This document shows, piece by piece, positions 8,434 to 16,475 of a DNA stretch of 45,135 nt. The stretch's first letter is position 1. Each line of letters begins with the position of its first letter. The stretch is from an uncultured Acetatifactor sp. (GTDB taxonomy: Bacteria > Bacillota > Clostridia > Lachnospirales > Lachnospiraceae): the NCBI GenBank assembly GCA_910588225.1, contig CAJUQT010000034.1, positions 1-45,135 of the forward strand. The letters are read 5' to 3'. The notes under the pieces were generated by a model, which saw only the letters and a program-made list of their open reading frames with translations, made no database searches and had not been told where the DNA came from. Position numbers and translations under genes: made by a program.

Positions 8434-10167
8434 TTATGCAAAGAAATCATTTTCTCTGAATTGCAGAGAGTACAGTTTCTGGTAGGTGCCGCCGGCCGTC
8501 ATCAGCTCTTCGTGGGTGCCGCGCTCGGTAATGCGGCCGTTCATGACCACGGCAATTTCGTCGGCGTTGCGTATGGTGGAGAGACGGTGGGCAACCACCA
8601 GCGTGGTGCGTCCTTTGCACAATTCGTCCAATGCCTGCTGGATGAGCACTTCCGTGGTATTGTCCAGGGCGCTGGTGGCTTCGTCCAGAATCAATATGGC
8701 TGGATTCTTCAGGAAAACCCGGGCGATGCTGAGACGCTGTTTCTGGCCGCCGGACAGCTTCACGCCTCGCTCACCGATTTCCGTGTCGTACCCTTTCTCC
8801 AGCGTCATGATATAATCGTGAATATTGGCGCGCCGGGCCGCTTCGTATATTTCTTCCTGAGTGGCGTCCGGACGGCCGTAGAGGATATTTTCCCGAATGG
8901 TGCCAACGAAGAGGAATACATCCTGCTGAACGATGCCAATATTGCGGCGTACGGAGTCCATGGTCAGGCTGCGGATATCCTGGCCGTCGATGAGTATGGA
9001 GCCATCCCCTTTTTCCAGCTTGTAGAAATTGGGCAGCAGATGGCATAGAGTAGTCTTGCCGCCGCCGGAGGGCCCTACAAGTGCCAGCTTGCGGCCTTTT
9101 TCCAGACGCAGATTGATGTCGTGAAGGACTTCTTTCGATGTATCATAGGCATAAGTAACATTTTTAAATTCTATCACACCCTGCACATTCGTGAGCTCTT
9201 TTGCATCGGGCGCATCCTGCTCCGGAGCTTCCTCCATGATTTCCACAAATCGTCTGAAACCGCTGACACCGTTCTGAAACTGTTCCATGAAGCCAATCAG
9301 GGTGTTCACCGGATTGATGAACAGATTGACGGACACGATAAAAGTGGAATAATCTCCGAAAGAGATTCTGCCCGCATACAGGAACAGTCCCCCTGCAATC
9401 AGGATGAACACATTGAAAATATCTGTCACAAAGGAAGTGGAGGAGTGGAATTGTGCCATGGCGTGATAGGCCCGGCGGGAGGCATCCACGAACTGTCTGT
9501 CGCCTTCCCTGAACTTTTCCACTTCTCTTGCGCTGTTGGTGTAGGCTTTGGTGACACGGATGCCGGTGACACTGCTCTCCACAGCGGCATTGATGGTGGC
9601 ATTGCTTTTGCGGCGATCATCGAATGCCCGGCTCATAGCCCGGCGGAAGTACAGTGTCACTACCACCAGAATGGGGACACAGGCGAAGATAATCAGCGTC
9701 AGAATCGGGTCGATCAGGAACAGGTAACTGAAAGATAACAGAATCATCACCGAGCTGATCAGCAGATTCTCAGGGCCATGGTGGGCCAGCTCGCACACCT
9801 CGAACAAATCGCTGGTGATGCGTGTCATAATGCGTCCGGTCTCGTGGTTGTCATAGAAGCTGAAGGGCTGTTTCTCCAGATGGGCGAACAGATCCTGACG
9901 CATCTGTGACTGCATCTGCACGCCGATGAGATGGCCGTAATACTGGACGAAATAGCGCAGCAGCATACGGACTATGTACAGGGCCAGTACAATGACACCG
10001 GCCATGACAATAGCGGAATACATTTTCTCCGGGATATAGATATTGAGCATTTTGTTGGTTACAACAGGGTACACCATACCAATCACCGAGATCAGCAGGG
10101 AGGCCAGCATATCCAGGGCCAGCATTTTCCTGTGTGGCTTATAATAACAAATAAAACGTTTAAACAT
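8434..10167 (-). CDS. ABC exporter, fused permease and ATPase (half-transporter)
   Basis: The protein has 577 residues: an N-terminal type-I exporter membrane domain with six helices (about 1-310) and a C-terminal nucleotide-binding domain. The Walker A motif is GPSGGGKTT near residue 365, the signature LSGGQKQR near 470, Walker B and D-loop ILILDEATSALD, and the switch histidine VAHRLSTI. It probably acts as a homodimer that exports a lipid, peptide or drug. The start MFKRF at 10167 is preferred because GGAAAGGAAG lies just upstream. It overlaps the end of the arsR-type gene by 8 bases, so the two are translationally coupled and the regulator most likely controls the exporter. Confidence 0.92.
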   Translation of the reverse strand: MFKRFICYYKPHRKMLALDMLASLLISVIGMVYPVVTNKMLNIYIPEKMYSAIVMAGVIVLALYIVRMLLRYFVQYYGHLIGVQMQSQMRQDLFAHLEKQPFSFYDNHETGRIMTRITSDLFEVCELAHHGPENLLISSVMILLSFSYLFLIDPILTLIIFACVPILVVVTLYFRRAMSRAFDDRRKSNATINAAVESSVTGIRVTKAYTNSAREVEKFREGDRQFVDASRRAYHAMAQFHSSTSFVTDIFNVFILIAGGLFLYAGRISFGDYSTFIVSVNLFINPVNTLIGFMEQFQNGVSGFRRFVEIMEEAPEQDAPDAKELTNVQGVIEFKNVTYAYDTSKEVLHDINLRLEKGRKLALVGPSGGGKTTLCHLLPNFYKLEKGDGSILIDGQDIRSLTMDSVRRNIGIVQQDVFLFVGTIRENILYGRPDATQEEIYEAARRANIHDYIMTLEKGYDTEIGERGVKLSGGQKQRLSIARVFLKNPAILILDEATSALDNTTEVLIQQALDELCKGRTTLVVAHRLSTIRNADEIAVVMNGRITERGTHEELMTAGGTYQKLYSLQFRENDFFA

Positions 10168-10531
10168 GGGATTTTTCTTCCTTTCCTCTCTTCTCCGGCG
10201 GTACATAGGACTTACATTTGAGGTATTCCGATTCCGGACAGCCGTAAAAGGGACCGTCGCAGGGCCTGCGGGTTATATCTCTGAGCTGTTCCAGCTCGGA
10301 GATGACCTGCCCAAGGACATCCTTGTCCAGACGGTAGTGGGTGTAATAGCCCTTTTTGACGCCGTATATCAGGCCTGCCTCCCGCAGCAGCTTCAGATGC
10401 TGGGAAACAGCGGATTCGGACAGACCGCTTTTTCCTGCCAGCGCGCGCACGCAGTAACTGCGGTCCGACATCAGCTGCAGGAGCTGAAATCGTCTGGGTT
10501 CACCGATTGCCTTCAGTATTTTATCGTTCAC
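10160..10531 (-). CDS. ArsR-family winged-helix transcriptional regulator
   Basis: The protein has 123 residues. The text DKILKAIGEPRRFQLLQLM, ALAGKSGLSESAVSQHLKLL and GLIYGVKKGYYTHYRL is the ArsR pattern of a helix-turn-helix and a beta wing. A C-terminal tail carries three cysteines (CDGPFYGC and later KCKS), which may sense metal or redox. The start is GTG at 10531, behind AGGAGGGAAGG. The open frame continues far upstream through the 72-bp repeats, but that part is not coding. The stop overlaps the exporter start by 8 bases. Promoters within the repeat array at 10571-10798 point at this gene, and the palindromes there are candidate operators; both points are inference. Confidence 0.88.
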   Translation of the reverse strand: MNDKILKAIGEPRRFQLLQLMSDRSYCVRALAGKSGLSESAVSQHLKLLREAGLIYGVKKGYYTHYRLDKDVLGQVISELEQLRDITRRPCDGPFYGCPESEYLKCKSYVPPEKRGKEEKSHV

Positions 10532-10570
10532 ATTTCCTTCCCTCCTGTCTGTGAATAGCCAGAATAAGGA

Positions 10571-10798
10571 TATTATACCATGTGCGCAGCCCGCACATGG
10601 TATGGATGGCCATTCGGCCGTTTTCTGCCACGAATATGTGCATATTATACCATGTGCGCAGCCCGCACATGGTATGGATGGCCATTCGGCCGTTTTCTGC
10701 CACGAATATGTGCATATTATACCATGTGCGCAGCCCGCACATGGTATGGATGGCCATTCGGCCGTTTTCTGCCACAAGTATGTGCATATTATACCATG
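10571..10798 (-). repeat. Three tandem 72-bp repeats carrying extended -10 promoters
   Basis: The string TATTATACC recurs at 10571, 10643, 10715 and 10787, giving a period of exactly 72 bases: three full units plus a 12-base remainder. Units one and two are identical and the third differs at a few positions near 10776. Each unit holds a perfect inverted repeat, ATACCATGTGCG / CGCACATGGTAT (12-bp arms, 5-base loop). On the minus strand each unit reads TGGTATAAT, a perfect extended -10, pointing at the arsR-exporter pair. A related copy lies at 39018-39110 in the opposite orientation. The open frames through this array in several phases arise because 72 is a multiple of 3. Confidence 0.9.
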
Positions 10799-11015
10799 TT
10801 TCTTTATTTTAGCAAGTGCTGAAATAAATAAGTATTGCTGCATATAAAGCTTTTTGCACAACGGTTTCGCGGATTGTCCGATCTGCTGCCTGAGAACTGA
10901 TATAAACTTAAAATAAATGACAGAAAAGGTTGACAGACAAAGGGTGATGGTAGGAGAATAGATATAAAACAGGATACTGTAATTTTTTATAATAACAGTA
11001 AAGGAGAGATTACAT

Positions 11016-12545
11016 ATGGGTCTGGAAATGATAGAGGCGGGCTGGCTGTCCATTCTTCCGCCGTTGATTGCGATTACGCTGGCACTCATCACCAAAGAAG
11101 TTTATTCATCCCTTTTTCTGGGGATTTTCACCGGGATGTGTGTCTACTGTTTTTCCACGGGAGGAAATATTCTGCAGGCCGTCACTTTTGTGTTCGACAT
11201 GATGGCGGCTAAAATCGGAGAGAATGGCTATATGATTATTTTTCTTGTCCTTCTGGGCTCCCTTGTGGTGGTGGTGACCCGGTCGGGAGGATCCGACGCC
11301 TATGGACAATGGGCCGGGAAACGGATTAAGAACAAAGTCAGTGCCAAACTGGCCACCGCCTGTCTGGGACTTCTGATTTTTGTGGATGACGGTTTTAACT
11401 GTCTCACCGTGGGGACGGTGATGCGGCCCATCACTGATAAATGTAAGATTTCCAGGGAGAAGCTTGCCTACCTGCTGGACGCTACCGCGGCGCCGGTGTG
11501 CATCATTGCGCCCATCTCCAGCTGGGCCGTGGCCGTGGCATCGGAAGTGGAGGAGGCGGGCGGTCTGAATGCCTTTGTTCGGACCATTCCCTATAATCTG
11601 TATGCGATTCTGACCATTGCGATGGTATTTTTCCTGAGTATTGTGGACTTCGATTTCGGTCCCATGAAAAAGGCAGAAGAGGAACGGCGGGAAGAAACGG
11701 CGGCTGCAAAGGAAGAAGAGAACAGGGTGAAAAAGGGGAAGGGGTCCGTGGCGGACCTGATTGTGCCGGTGGTGACTCTGATTGTCTGTGCCATACTGGG
11801 CATGGCCTATGTGGGCGGTTTCTTTGAAGGAAAGCCTTTTACGGAGGCTATCGGAGCAAATCCCACTGCGGGCCTTACACTTGGGACCTTTGCGGCGCTG
11901 ATTGTGGCCATTGCAATGTACATTCCGAGGAGAATCATGAGTCTGCGGGAATTTATGACAGGGGTGATCGATGGGATTAAGACCATGATTCCGGCGCTGA
12001 CCATCCTGATACTGGCATGGGCGCTGGGCGGTGTGTGCCGGGAAATGATAGGGACAGGACTTTTCGTCAGTCATTTTGTGACGACCATTCATCTGCCCTT
12101 TGGGTTCCTGCCTGCCATTGTGTTTGCGGTGGCGGCATTTCTGTCCTTTTCCATGGGAACGGCCTGGGGAACCTTCGGCATTCTGCTGCCCATAGTATCC
12201 ATGCTCTGTGCGGGGGAGGCGGGAGCGGCGGTGCTGATTCCATCTCTGGGAGCTACGCTGGCCGGCTCTGTGTACGGAGACCACTGTTCCCCGATTTCTG
12301 ATACCACTATCCTGGCATCCACCGGGGCCCAGTGCGAGCATCTTCGACATGTGGAAACCCAGCTGCCCTATGCGACGCTGGTGGCTGTGGTATGCCTTTG
12401 CGGCTATCTGGTGGCAGGCTTTGCCCTGAATCCATGGATTACCGTGGCAGTATCGGTCCTGTTGCTTACAGGTGTGTTTGGCATCATTTGCTTCCTGGAA
12501 AGGCGGGGGAGCAGGGAGAGGAAACAGTGCGTCCATGACATATGA
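11016..12545 (+). CDS. NhaC-family Na+/H+ antiporter
   Basis: The protein has 509 residues and 11-12 hydrophobic segments. FVDDGFNCLTVGTVMRPITD, APISSWAVAV and SMGTAWGTFGILLPI with GSVYGDHCSPISDTTILAST are hallmarks of the NhaC/YheL/MleN group, which exchanges Na+ for H+ or for organic acids. A charged cytoplasmic loop (KKAEEERREE to KKGKG, about residues 215-245) separates the two halves. AAGGAGAG precedes the ATG with normal spacing. Its end overlaps the helicase start by 11 bases, so the two are coupled. The 220 bases upstream of the gene contain TTGACA at 10930 without a clear -10. Confidence 0.88.
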   Translation: MGLEMIEAGWLSILPPLIAITLALITKEVYSSLFLGIFTGMCVYCFSTGGNILQAVTFVFDMMAAKIGENGYMIIFLVLLGSLVVVVTRSGGSDAYGQWAGKRIKNKVSAKLATACLGLLIFVDDGFNCLTVGTVMRPITDKCKISREKLAYLLDATAAPVCIIAPISSWAVAVASEVEEAGGLNAFVRTIPYNLYAILTIAMVFFLSIVDFDFGPMKKAEEERREETAAAKEEENRVKKGKGSVADLIVPVVTLIVCAILGMAYVGGFFEGKPFTEAIGANPTAGLTLGTFAALIVAIAMYIPRRIMSLREFMTGVIDGIKTMIPALTILILAWALGGVCREMIGTGLFVSHFVTTIHLPFGFLPAIVFAVAAFLSFSMGTAWGTFGILLPIVSMLCAGEAGAAVLIPSLGATLAGSVYGDHCSPISDTTILASTGAQCEHLRHVETQLPYATLVAVVCLCGYLVAGFALNPWITVAVSVLLLTGVFGIICFLERRGSRERKQCVHDI

Positions 12546-14574
12546 TGAATTCTGCCGGAATTTCCGGATACAGCTGAATCCACAGCAGACAGATGCGGTC
12601 AGGTCCGTGAAGGGACCGGTGCTTCTGCTTGCTGTGCCCGGAAGCGGGAAGACTACGGTATTGGTGACCAGGCTGGGCTATCTGATTTACTGTGCCGGTG
12701 TTGTACCGGAAAAGATTCTGACACTGACTTATACCGTGGCGGCCACCCGGGATATGGCGGCCCGTTTTGGGTCTTATTTTGGAGGGGAGCTTTGCAGTCG
12801 GCTGGAATTCCGGACCATCAACGGAGTCTGTGCCAGAATCATTCAGTATTATGGACGTCTTATCGGGAAGAAACCTTTTGAGCTTGTGACGGATGACAGA
12901 CAGACCAGCGGCATTCTTTCGGCGATTTACCGGCAGGTTCAGGGGGATTATGCCACGGAAAGCGACTTAAAGGGAATCCGGACGCTGATTACCTATATCA
13001 AAAACAGCATGCTGACGGCGGAGGAGACGGCAAAACTGGATGAGGAGTCTGACTTCCGGATATCGGAGATATACAGAGCCTACTGCGGCGAGCTGCGGAG
13101 CCGGGCTTTGATGGACTATGATGACCAGATGATATATGCCTGTACAATTTTGAAAAACAGTCAGGAAACGCTGCGGCATTTTCAGGACTGTTACCCTTAT
13201 CTGTGCGTGGATGAAGCCCAGGACACGTCCAGAATCCAGCATGAAATTATCCGACTTCTTGCAGGGCAACGGGATAACCTTTTCATGGTGGGGGACGAAG
13301 ATCAAAGTATTTACGGCTTTCGGGCGGCTTATCCGGAGGCGCTGCTTTCCTTTGAAGAGAACCACAGAGGGGCAAAGGTGCTGCTTATGGAGGAGAATTA
13401 CCGCTCCAACGCGAAGATTGTGACGGCGGCAGACTGGTTTATTCAGAAGAACACACTGCGCCATGAGAAACACATGCGTGCGGCCAGAGAAGAAGGTGCC
13501 GATATCCGGTTTGTCACACTGAAGGGGAGGGGAGCACAGTATACTTATCTCGCGAAAGTGGCGGAAAACTGTGACAGACAGACGGCAGTGCTTTACCGGG
13601 ATAATGAGAGTGTTCTTCCGCTGGTGGATCAGCTGGAACGAAAGGGATTATCATATCGGATCCGCAATGCGGAACTGACTTTTTTCACTCATCGGGTGGT
13701 ACAGGATATTCGAAATATCATGGAGTTTGCACTGCACCCGGAAGACAGAGAGCTTTTTTTGCTGATATACTATAAAATGTTTACTTATATCAGCAAGGAG
13801 GAAGCGCTTCGAATCTGTGAAATATGTGAAACGAAAAAGGGAAGTGTCCTGGATATTGCCATATCTTACGGACAGCTGCCGGAACGGACACAGCAAAGCT
13901 GCAGAGCGCTGAGGAATCATTTCCACAGTCTGTCCGGGGAACGGGCAGACCTGGCCATTGACAGAATCGTGAGAGAGATGGGATATGGAAAGTATCTGGA
14001 ACGTGCCGGAATGAGTGACAGCAAGCTTTACATACTGAAAGTGCTGGGGAGAAGCGAAGAATCGCCTGAAAGCTTTCTGGAGCGTCTGACCAGGCTGCAG
14101 ACAGTGATACAGGAGAAGGTTTTTGACCCGGAGGCTGCCTTTATTCTGTCTACCATACATGCCAGCAAAGGGCTGGAGTACGACACAGTATATCTGATGG
14201 ACGCGGCGGACGGAATCTTTCCGGAGGCGGTACCGCAGAATCTCAAGACTGCGGACCGGCAGGATCTGGAGGATTACGAGGAGGAACGGCGTCTGTTTTA
14301 TGTGGGCATTACCCGGGCGAAGGAGAGGCTGTTTGTCTTCGAATGGGACAGGAAATCCACGTTCTGTTCTCAGCTGAAGGAAAAGCCGCTTTCCCGGGAC
14401 GGATTCGTGAGATTCTGCGACGGGCTGGGAGAGGGACTGATTGTGGAACACAGGAAGTTCGGACAGGGGGTAGTGGCAGAGACAGGGGAGACGACGGTGG
14501 TGATTTTGTTTGGCGGCAGAGAGCGCCGGCTGGATTTGAAGACTTTGTACAGGAATGATCTGCTGATTATCTGA
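12535..14574 (+). CDS. UvrD/PcrA-type superfamily 1 DNA helicase
   Basis: The protein has 679 residues. Motifs in order: Q motif LNPQQTDAV, Walker A AVPGSGKTT (about 33-41), DEAQDTSRIQ (II), GDEDQSIYGFRAA (III), EENYRSN (IV), STIHASKGLEYDTVYL (V) and RRLFYVGITRAKERLFVF (VI). The C-terminus VVAETGETTVVILFGG resembles the Tudor-like end of PcrA that contacts RNA polymerase. It should unwind DNA 3' to 5' with ATP. The start ATG at 12535 lies inside the end of nhaC; a longer frame from 12472 lies wholly within nhaC and is rejected. The gene heads a run that leads into sbcD and sbcC, which suggests a DNA-repair role. Confidence 0.9.
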   Translation: MTYDEFCRNFRIQLNPQQTDAVRSVKGPVLLLAVPGSGKTTVLVTRLGYLIYCAGVVPEKILTLTYTVAATRDMAARFGSYFGGELCSRLEFRTINGVCARIIQYYGRLIGKKPFELVTDDRQTSGILSAIYRQVQGDYATESDLKGIRTLITYIKNSMLTAEETAKLDEESDFRISEIYRAYCGELRSRALMDYDDQMIYACTILKNSQETLRHFQDCYPYLCVDEAQDTSRIQHEIIRLLAGQRDNLFMVGDEDQSIYGFRAAYPEALLSFEENHRGAKVLLMEENYRSNAKIVTAADWFIQKNTLRHEKHMRAAREEGADIRFVTLKGRGAQYTYLAKVAENCDRQTAVLYRDNESVLPLVDQLERKGLSYRIRNAELTFFTHRVVQDIRNIMEFALHPEDRELFLLIYYKMFTYISKEEALRICEICETKKGSVLDIAISYGQLPERTQQSCRALRNHFHSLSGERADLAIDRIVREMGYGKYLERAGMSDSKLYILKVLGRSEESPESFLERLTRLQTVIQEKVFDPEAAFILSTIHASKGLEYDTVYLMDAADGIFPEAVPQNLKTADRQDLEDYEEERRLFYVGITRAKERLFVFEWDRKSTFCSQLKEKPLSRDGFVRFCDGLGEGLIVEHRKFGQGVVAETGETTVVILFGGRERRLDLKTLYRNDLLII

Positions 14575-14599
14575 CAGGTAACAGAGACAGGAGGGCGGG

Positions 14600-14830
14600 A
14601 TGATGTTTGGCAGAAGACAGCTGAGAAGGCGGCCGGCAAAGGAGGCGGATTATGACAGAGAAAACTGGAAACCGATTTTGAAGTGCAGTATCTGCAATGG
14701 TGAGCAGGTGGCAGGCTTTAAAAACATACATACAGGAGAATTTCGGGAAGAATGTCTTATTCAGCATGCCTCAGAACTGGACGCTTTTAAGAAAAAGTAT
14801 GGTATTACTGAGATATCTAAGGAATACTGA
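14600..14830 (+). CDS. Small CxxC protein of unknown function
   Basis: The protein has 76 residues: a basic N-terminus (GRRQLRRRP), then KPILKCSICNGEQVAGFKNI and a C-terminal helix ending LDAFKKKYGITEISKEY. The single CSIC pair could bind half a metal site or act in redox. I recall similar 70-80-residue proteins in Lachnospiraceae without an established role. A strong site, AGGAGGGCGGG, directly precedes two ATG codons. It lies 25 bases behind the helicase and is probably co-transcribed with it. Confidence 0.7.
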   Translation: MMFGRRQLRRRPAKEADYDRENWKPILKCSICNGEQVAGFKNIHTGEFREECLIQHASELDAFKKKYGITEISKEY

Positions 14831-14886
14831 GTTGAATGCAGGCCGGTAAGACTGTGGCTTGACATTTTTATGAGAAAGGAATACAG

Positions 14887-15333
14887 ATGACAGAATTTTT
14901 ATACTGGATTGTGGAACTGATTGCAAGGATGCACAGCTGGCTGTTGAAATTAAACGACGCTTATGAATATAATTTTTCTGACAAGGAACTGCATTTTCTG
15001 ATTATCGGCGCATTGGGGATGGCTATGATTTTTGTGATACACCCAATGTTCAAATGGCTGGCCAGGAACAATCATATCATGGTTATCAGCTGGATCTATG
15101 TATTTACCCTGATTATAGTGATAACGTTTGCCATAGAAATCGGCCAGCGGGTGACCCATACGGGTTCCATGGAGTTTGCGGATATCATGTTTGGCGTGAT
15201 GGGATTTATCTGTATGTTTCTGATATTTTCCGTGATCAGGGGAATGTATCATGTGATATTGAAAATTATCAGAAATGTTCGACGGGAAGACATGGAAGAA
15301 TGGGAAGAAGATGAGCAGGAGGACTGCGTATGA
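14887..15333 (+). CDS. Conserved membrane protein, function unknown
   Basis: The protein has 148 residues with three hydrophobic segments (about 36-55, 66-85 and 98-120) and an acidic tail (EEWEEDEQED). The N-terminal 30 residues look amphipathic. I do not recognise a family. GAAAGGA lies 7 bases before the ATG. The stop overlaps the start of sbcD by four bases (ATGA), which ties it to the repair genes downstream. A membrane anchor or regulator for that operon is possible but not supported by any motif. Confidence 0.75.
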   Translation: MTEFLYWIVELIARMHSWLLKLNDAYEYNFSDKELHFLIIGALGMAMIFVIHPMFKWLARNNHIMVISWIYVFTLIIVITFAIEIGQRVTHTGSMEFADIMFGVMGFICMFLIFSVIRGMYHVILKIIRNVRREDMEEWEEDEQEDCV

Positions 15334-16475
15334 AGCTGCTGCACATCTCGGATCTTCATCTGGGAAAAAGGATAAATGAATTTTCCATGCTGGAAGATCA
15401 GAAATACATTTTGAGACAGATTCTGAGCCTTGCGGAGACAGAGCGGACAGACGGTGTGATCATCGCAGGAGATATCTATGATAAACCTGTTCCTTCGGCG
15501 GAAACGGTACAGACCTTCGACTGGTTTCTCACAGGACTTGCGGATAAAGGGAAGCAGGTATTTGCGGTCAGCGGCAATCACGATTCGGCGGAGAGAATTG
15601 CATTCGGCGCACAGCTGATGCGGGGGAGATGTGTGTATATTTCCCCTGTATATGCGGGTGTCACAGCACCCATAGCATTGACAGATGAATACGGAGAGCT
15701 GTATATTTACCTGCTTCCGTTTATCAAACCGGCCGTTGTGCGGTATGTGCTGGAGAAGGAAGGGGAGGCAGAGCTGCCGAAAAGTTATCAGGAGGCGGTG
15801 AAGCTGGCTGTGGAACGGATGCAGGTGGATTCCGCGAAACGCAATATTCTTGTGGCACATCAGTTTGTAACCGGTGCGGGACGCTGTGAGTCGGAGGAGA
15901 TTGCGGTGGGTGGTCTGGACAATGTGGACGCCGACATTTTTGATAGATTTGATTATGTGGCTCTGGGGCACATTCACAGCCCACAGTGGATAATGCGGGA
16001 GGCGGTACGCTATTGCGGTACACCTCTGAAATATTCCTTTTCGGAGGCGGAACAGGAGAAGTCTGTCACCATTCTGGAGATGGGGGAAAAGGGGAGGGTG
16101 GAGATTTCGACGGTGCCGCTGAAGCCGCTCAGGGATATGAGGAAAATCCGTGGAACTTATCTGGAAGTGATGTCCAGACCCTTTTACCAGGGGACGAACA
16201 GAGAGGATTATGTGCAGATTACGCTCACGGACGAGGAGGATATTCCGGATGGGATGCAGAAGCTGAGGAGTGTTTATCCGAATCTGATGCGCCTTGTCTA
16301 TGACAATCGCCGGACCCGGCAGAATCAGGCGCTGGAAACGGTGCCGGAAGTGGAGCGAAAATCGGAGCTGGAGCTGTTCGGAGAATTCTATGAGCTGCAG
16401 AATAACCAGCCCATGAGCAGTGAACAGACAGAATTTGTAAAGCAGATGATAGAAGAGGGGAGAAGCAAATCATGA
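15330..16475 (+). CDS. sbcD: Exonuclease SbcD, nuclease subunit of SbcCD
   Basis: The protein has 381 residues, close to the family norm. It is an Mre11-type calcineurin-like phosphoesterase with the motifs DLHLGK near the N-terminus, GDIYDKPVPS, GNHDS, HQF and GHIHSPQ, which bind two Mn2+ ions. With SbcC it cuts DNA hairpins and protein-blocked ends at the chromosome. It overlaps the membrane-protein gene upstream and sbcC downstream by 4 bases each, so translation is tightly coupled. Confidence 0.93.
   Translation: MKLLHISDLHLGKRINEFSMLEDQKYILRQILSLAETERTDGVIIAGDIYDKPVPSAETVQTFDWFLTGLADKGKQVFAVSGNHDSAERIAFGAQLMRGRCVYISPVYAGVTAPIALTDEYGELYIYLLPFIKPAVVRYVLEKEGEAELPKSYQEAVKLAVERMQVDSAKRNILVAHQFVTGAGRCESEEIAVGGLDNVDADIFDRFDYVALGHIHSPQWIMREAVRYCGTPLKYSFSEAEQEKSVTILEMGEKGRVEISTVPLKPLRDMRKIRGTYLEVMSRPFYQGTNREDYVQITLTDEEDIPDGMQKLRSVYPNLMRLVYDNRRTRQNQALETVPEVERKSELELFGEFYELQNNQPMSSEQTEFVKQMIEEGRSKS

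Noticed and set aside
10571..10798. Possible CRISPR array
   Set aside because: The 72-base units are contiguous and nearly identical, with no variable spacers, and no cas genes are near.
10930..10968. TTGACA promoter for nhaC
   Set aside because: No acceptable -10 at 16-18 bases; the nearest AT-rich hexamer is too far away.
10532..11095. N-terminal extension of the ArsR protein through the repeats
   Set aside because: A GTG start with a strong ribosome binding site lies at 10531; the upstream frame is open only because the repeat length is a multiple of 3.
11106..12536. 476-codon open frame on the minus strand opposite nhaC
   Set aside because: Low-complexity His/Gln/Arg text without any domain; it mirrors the GC-biased nhaC gene.
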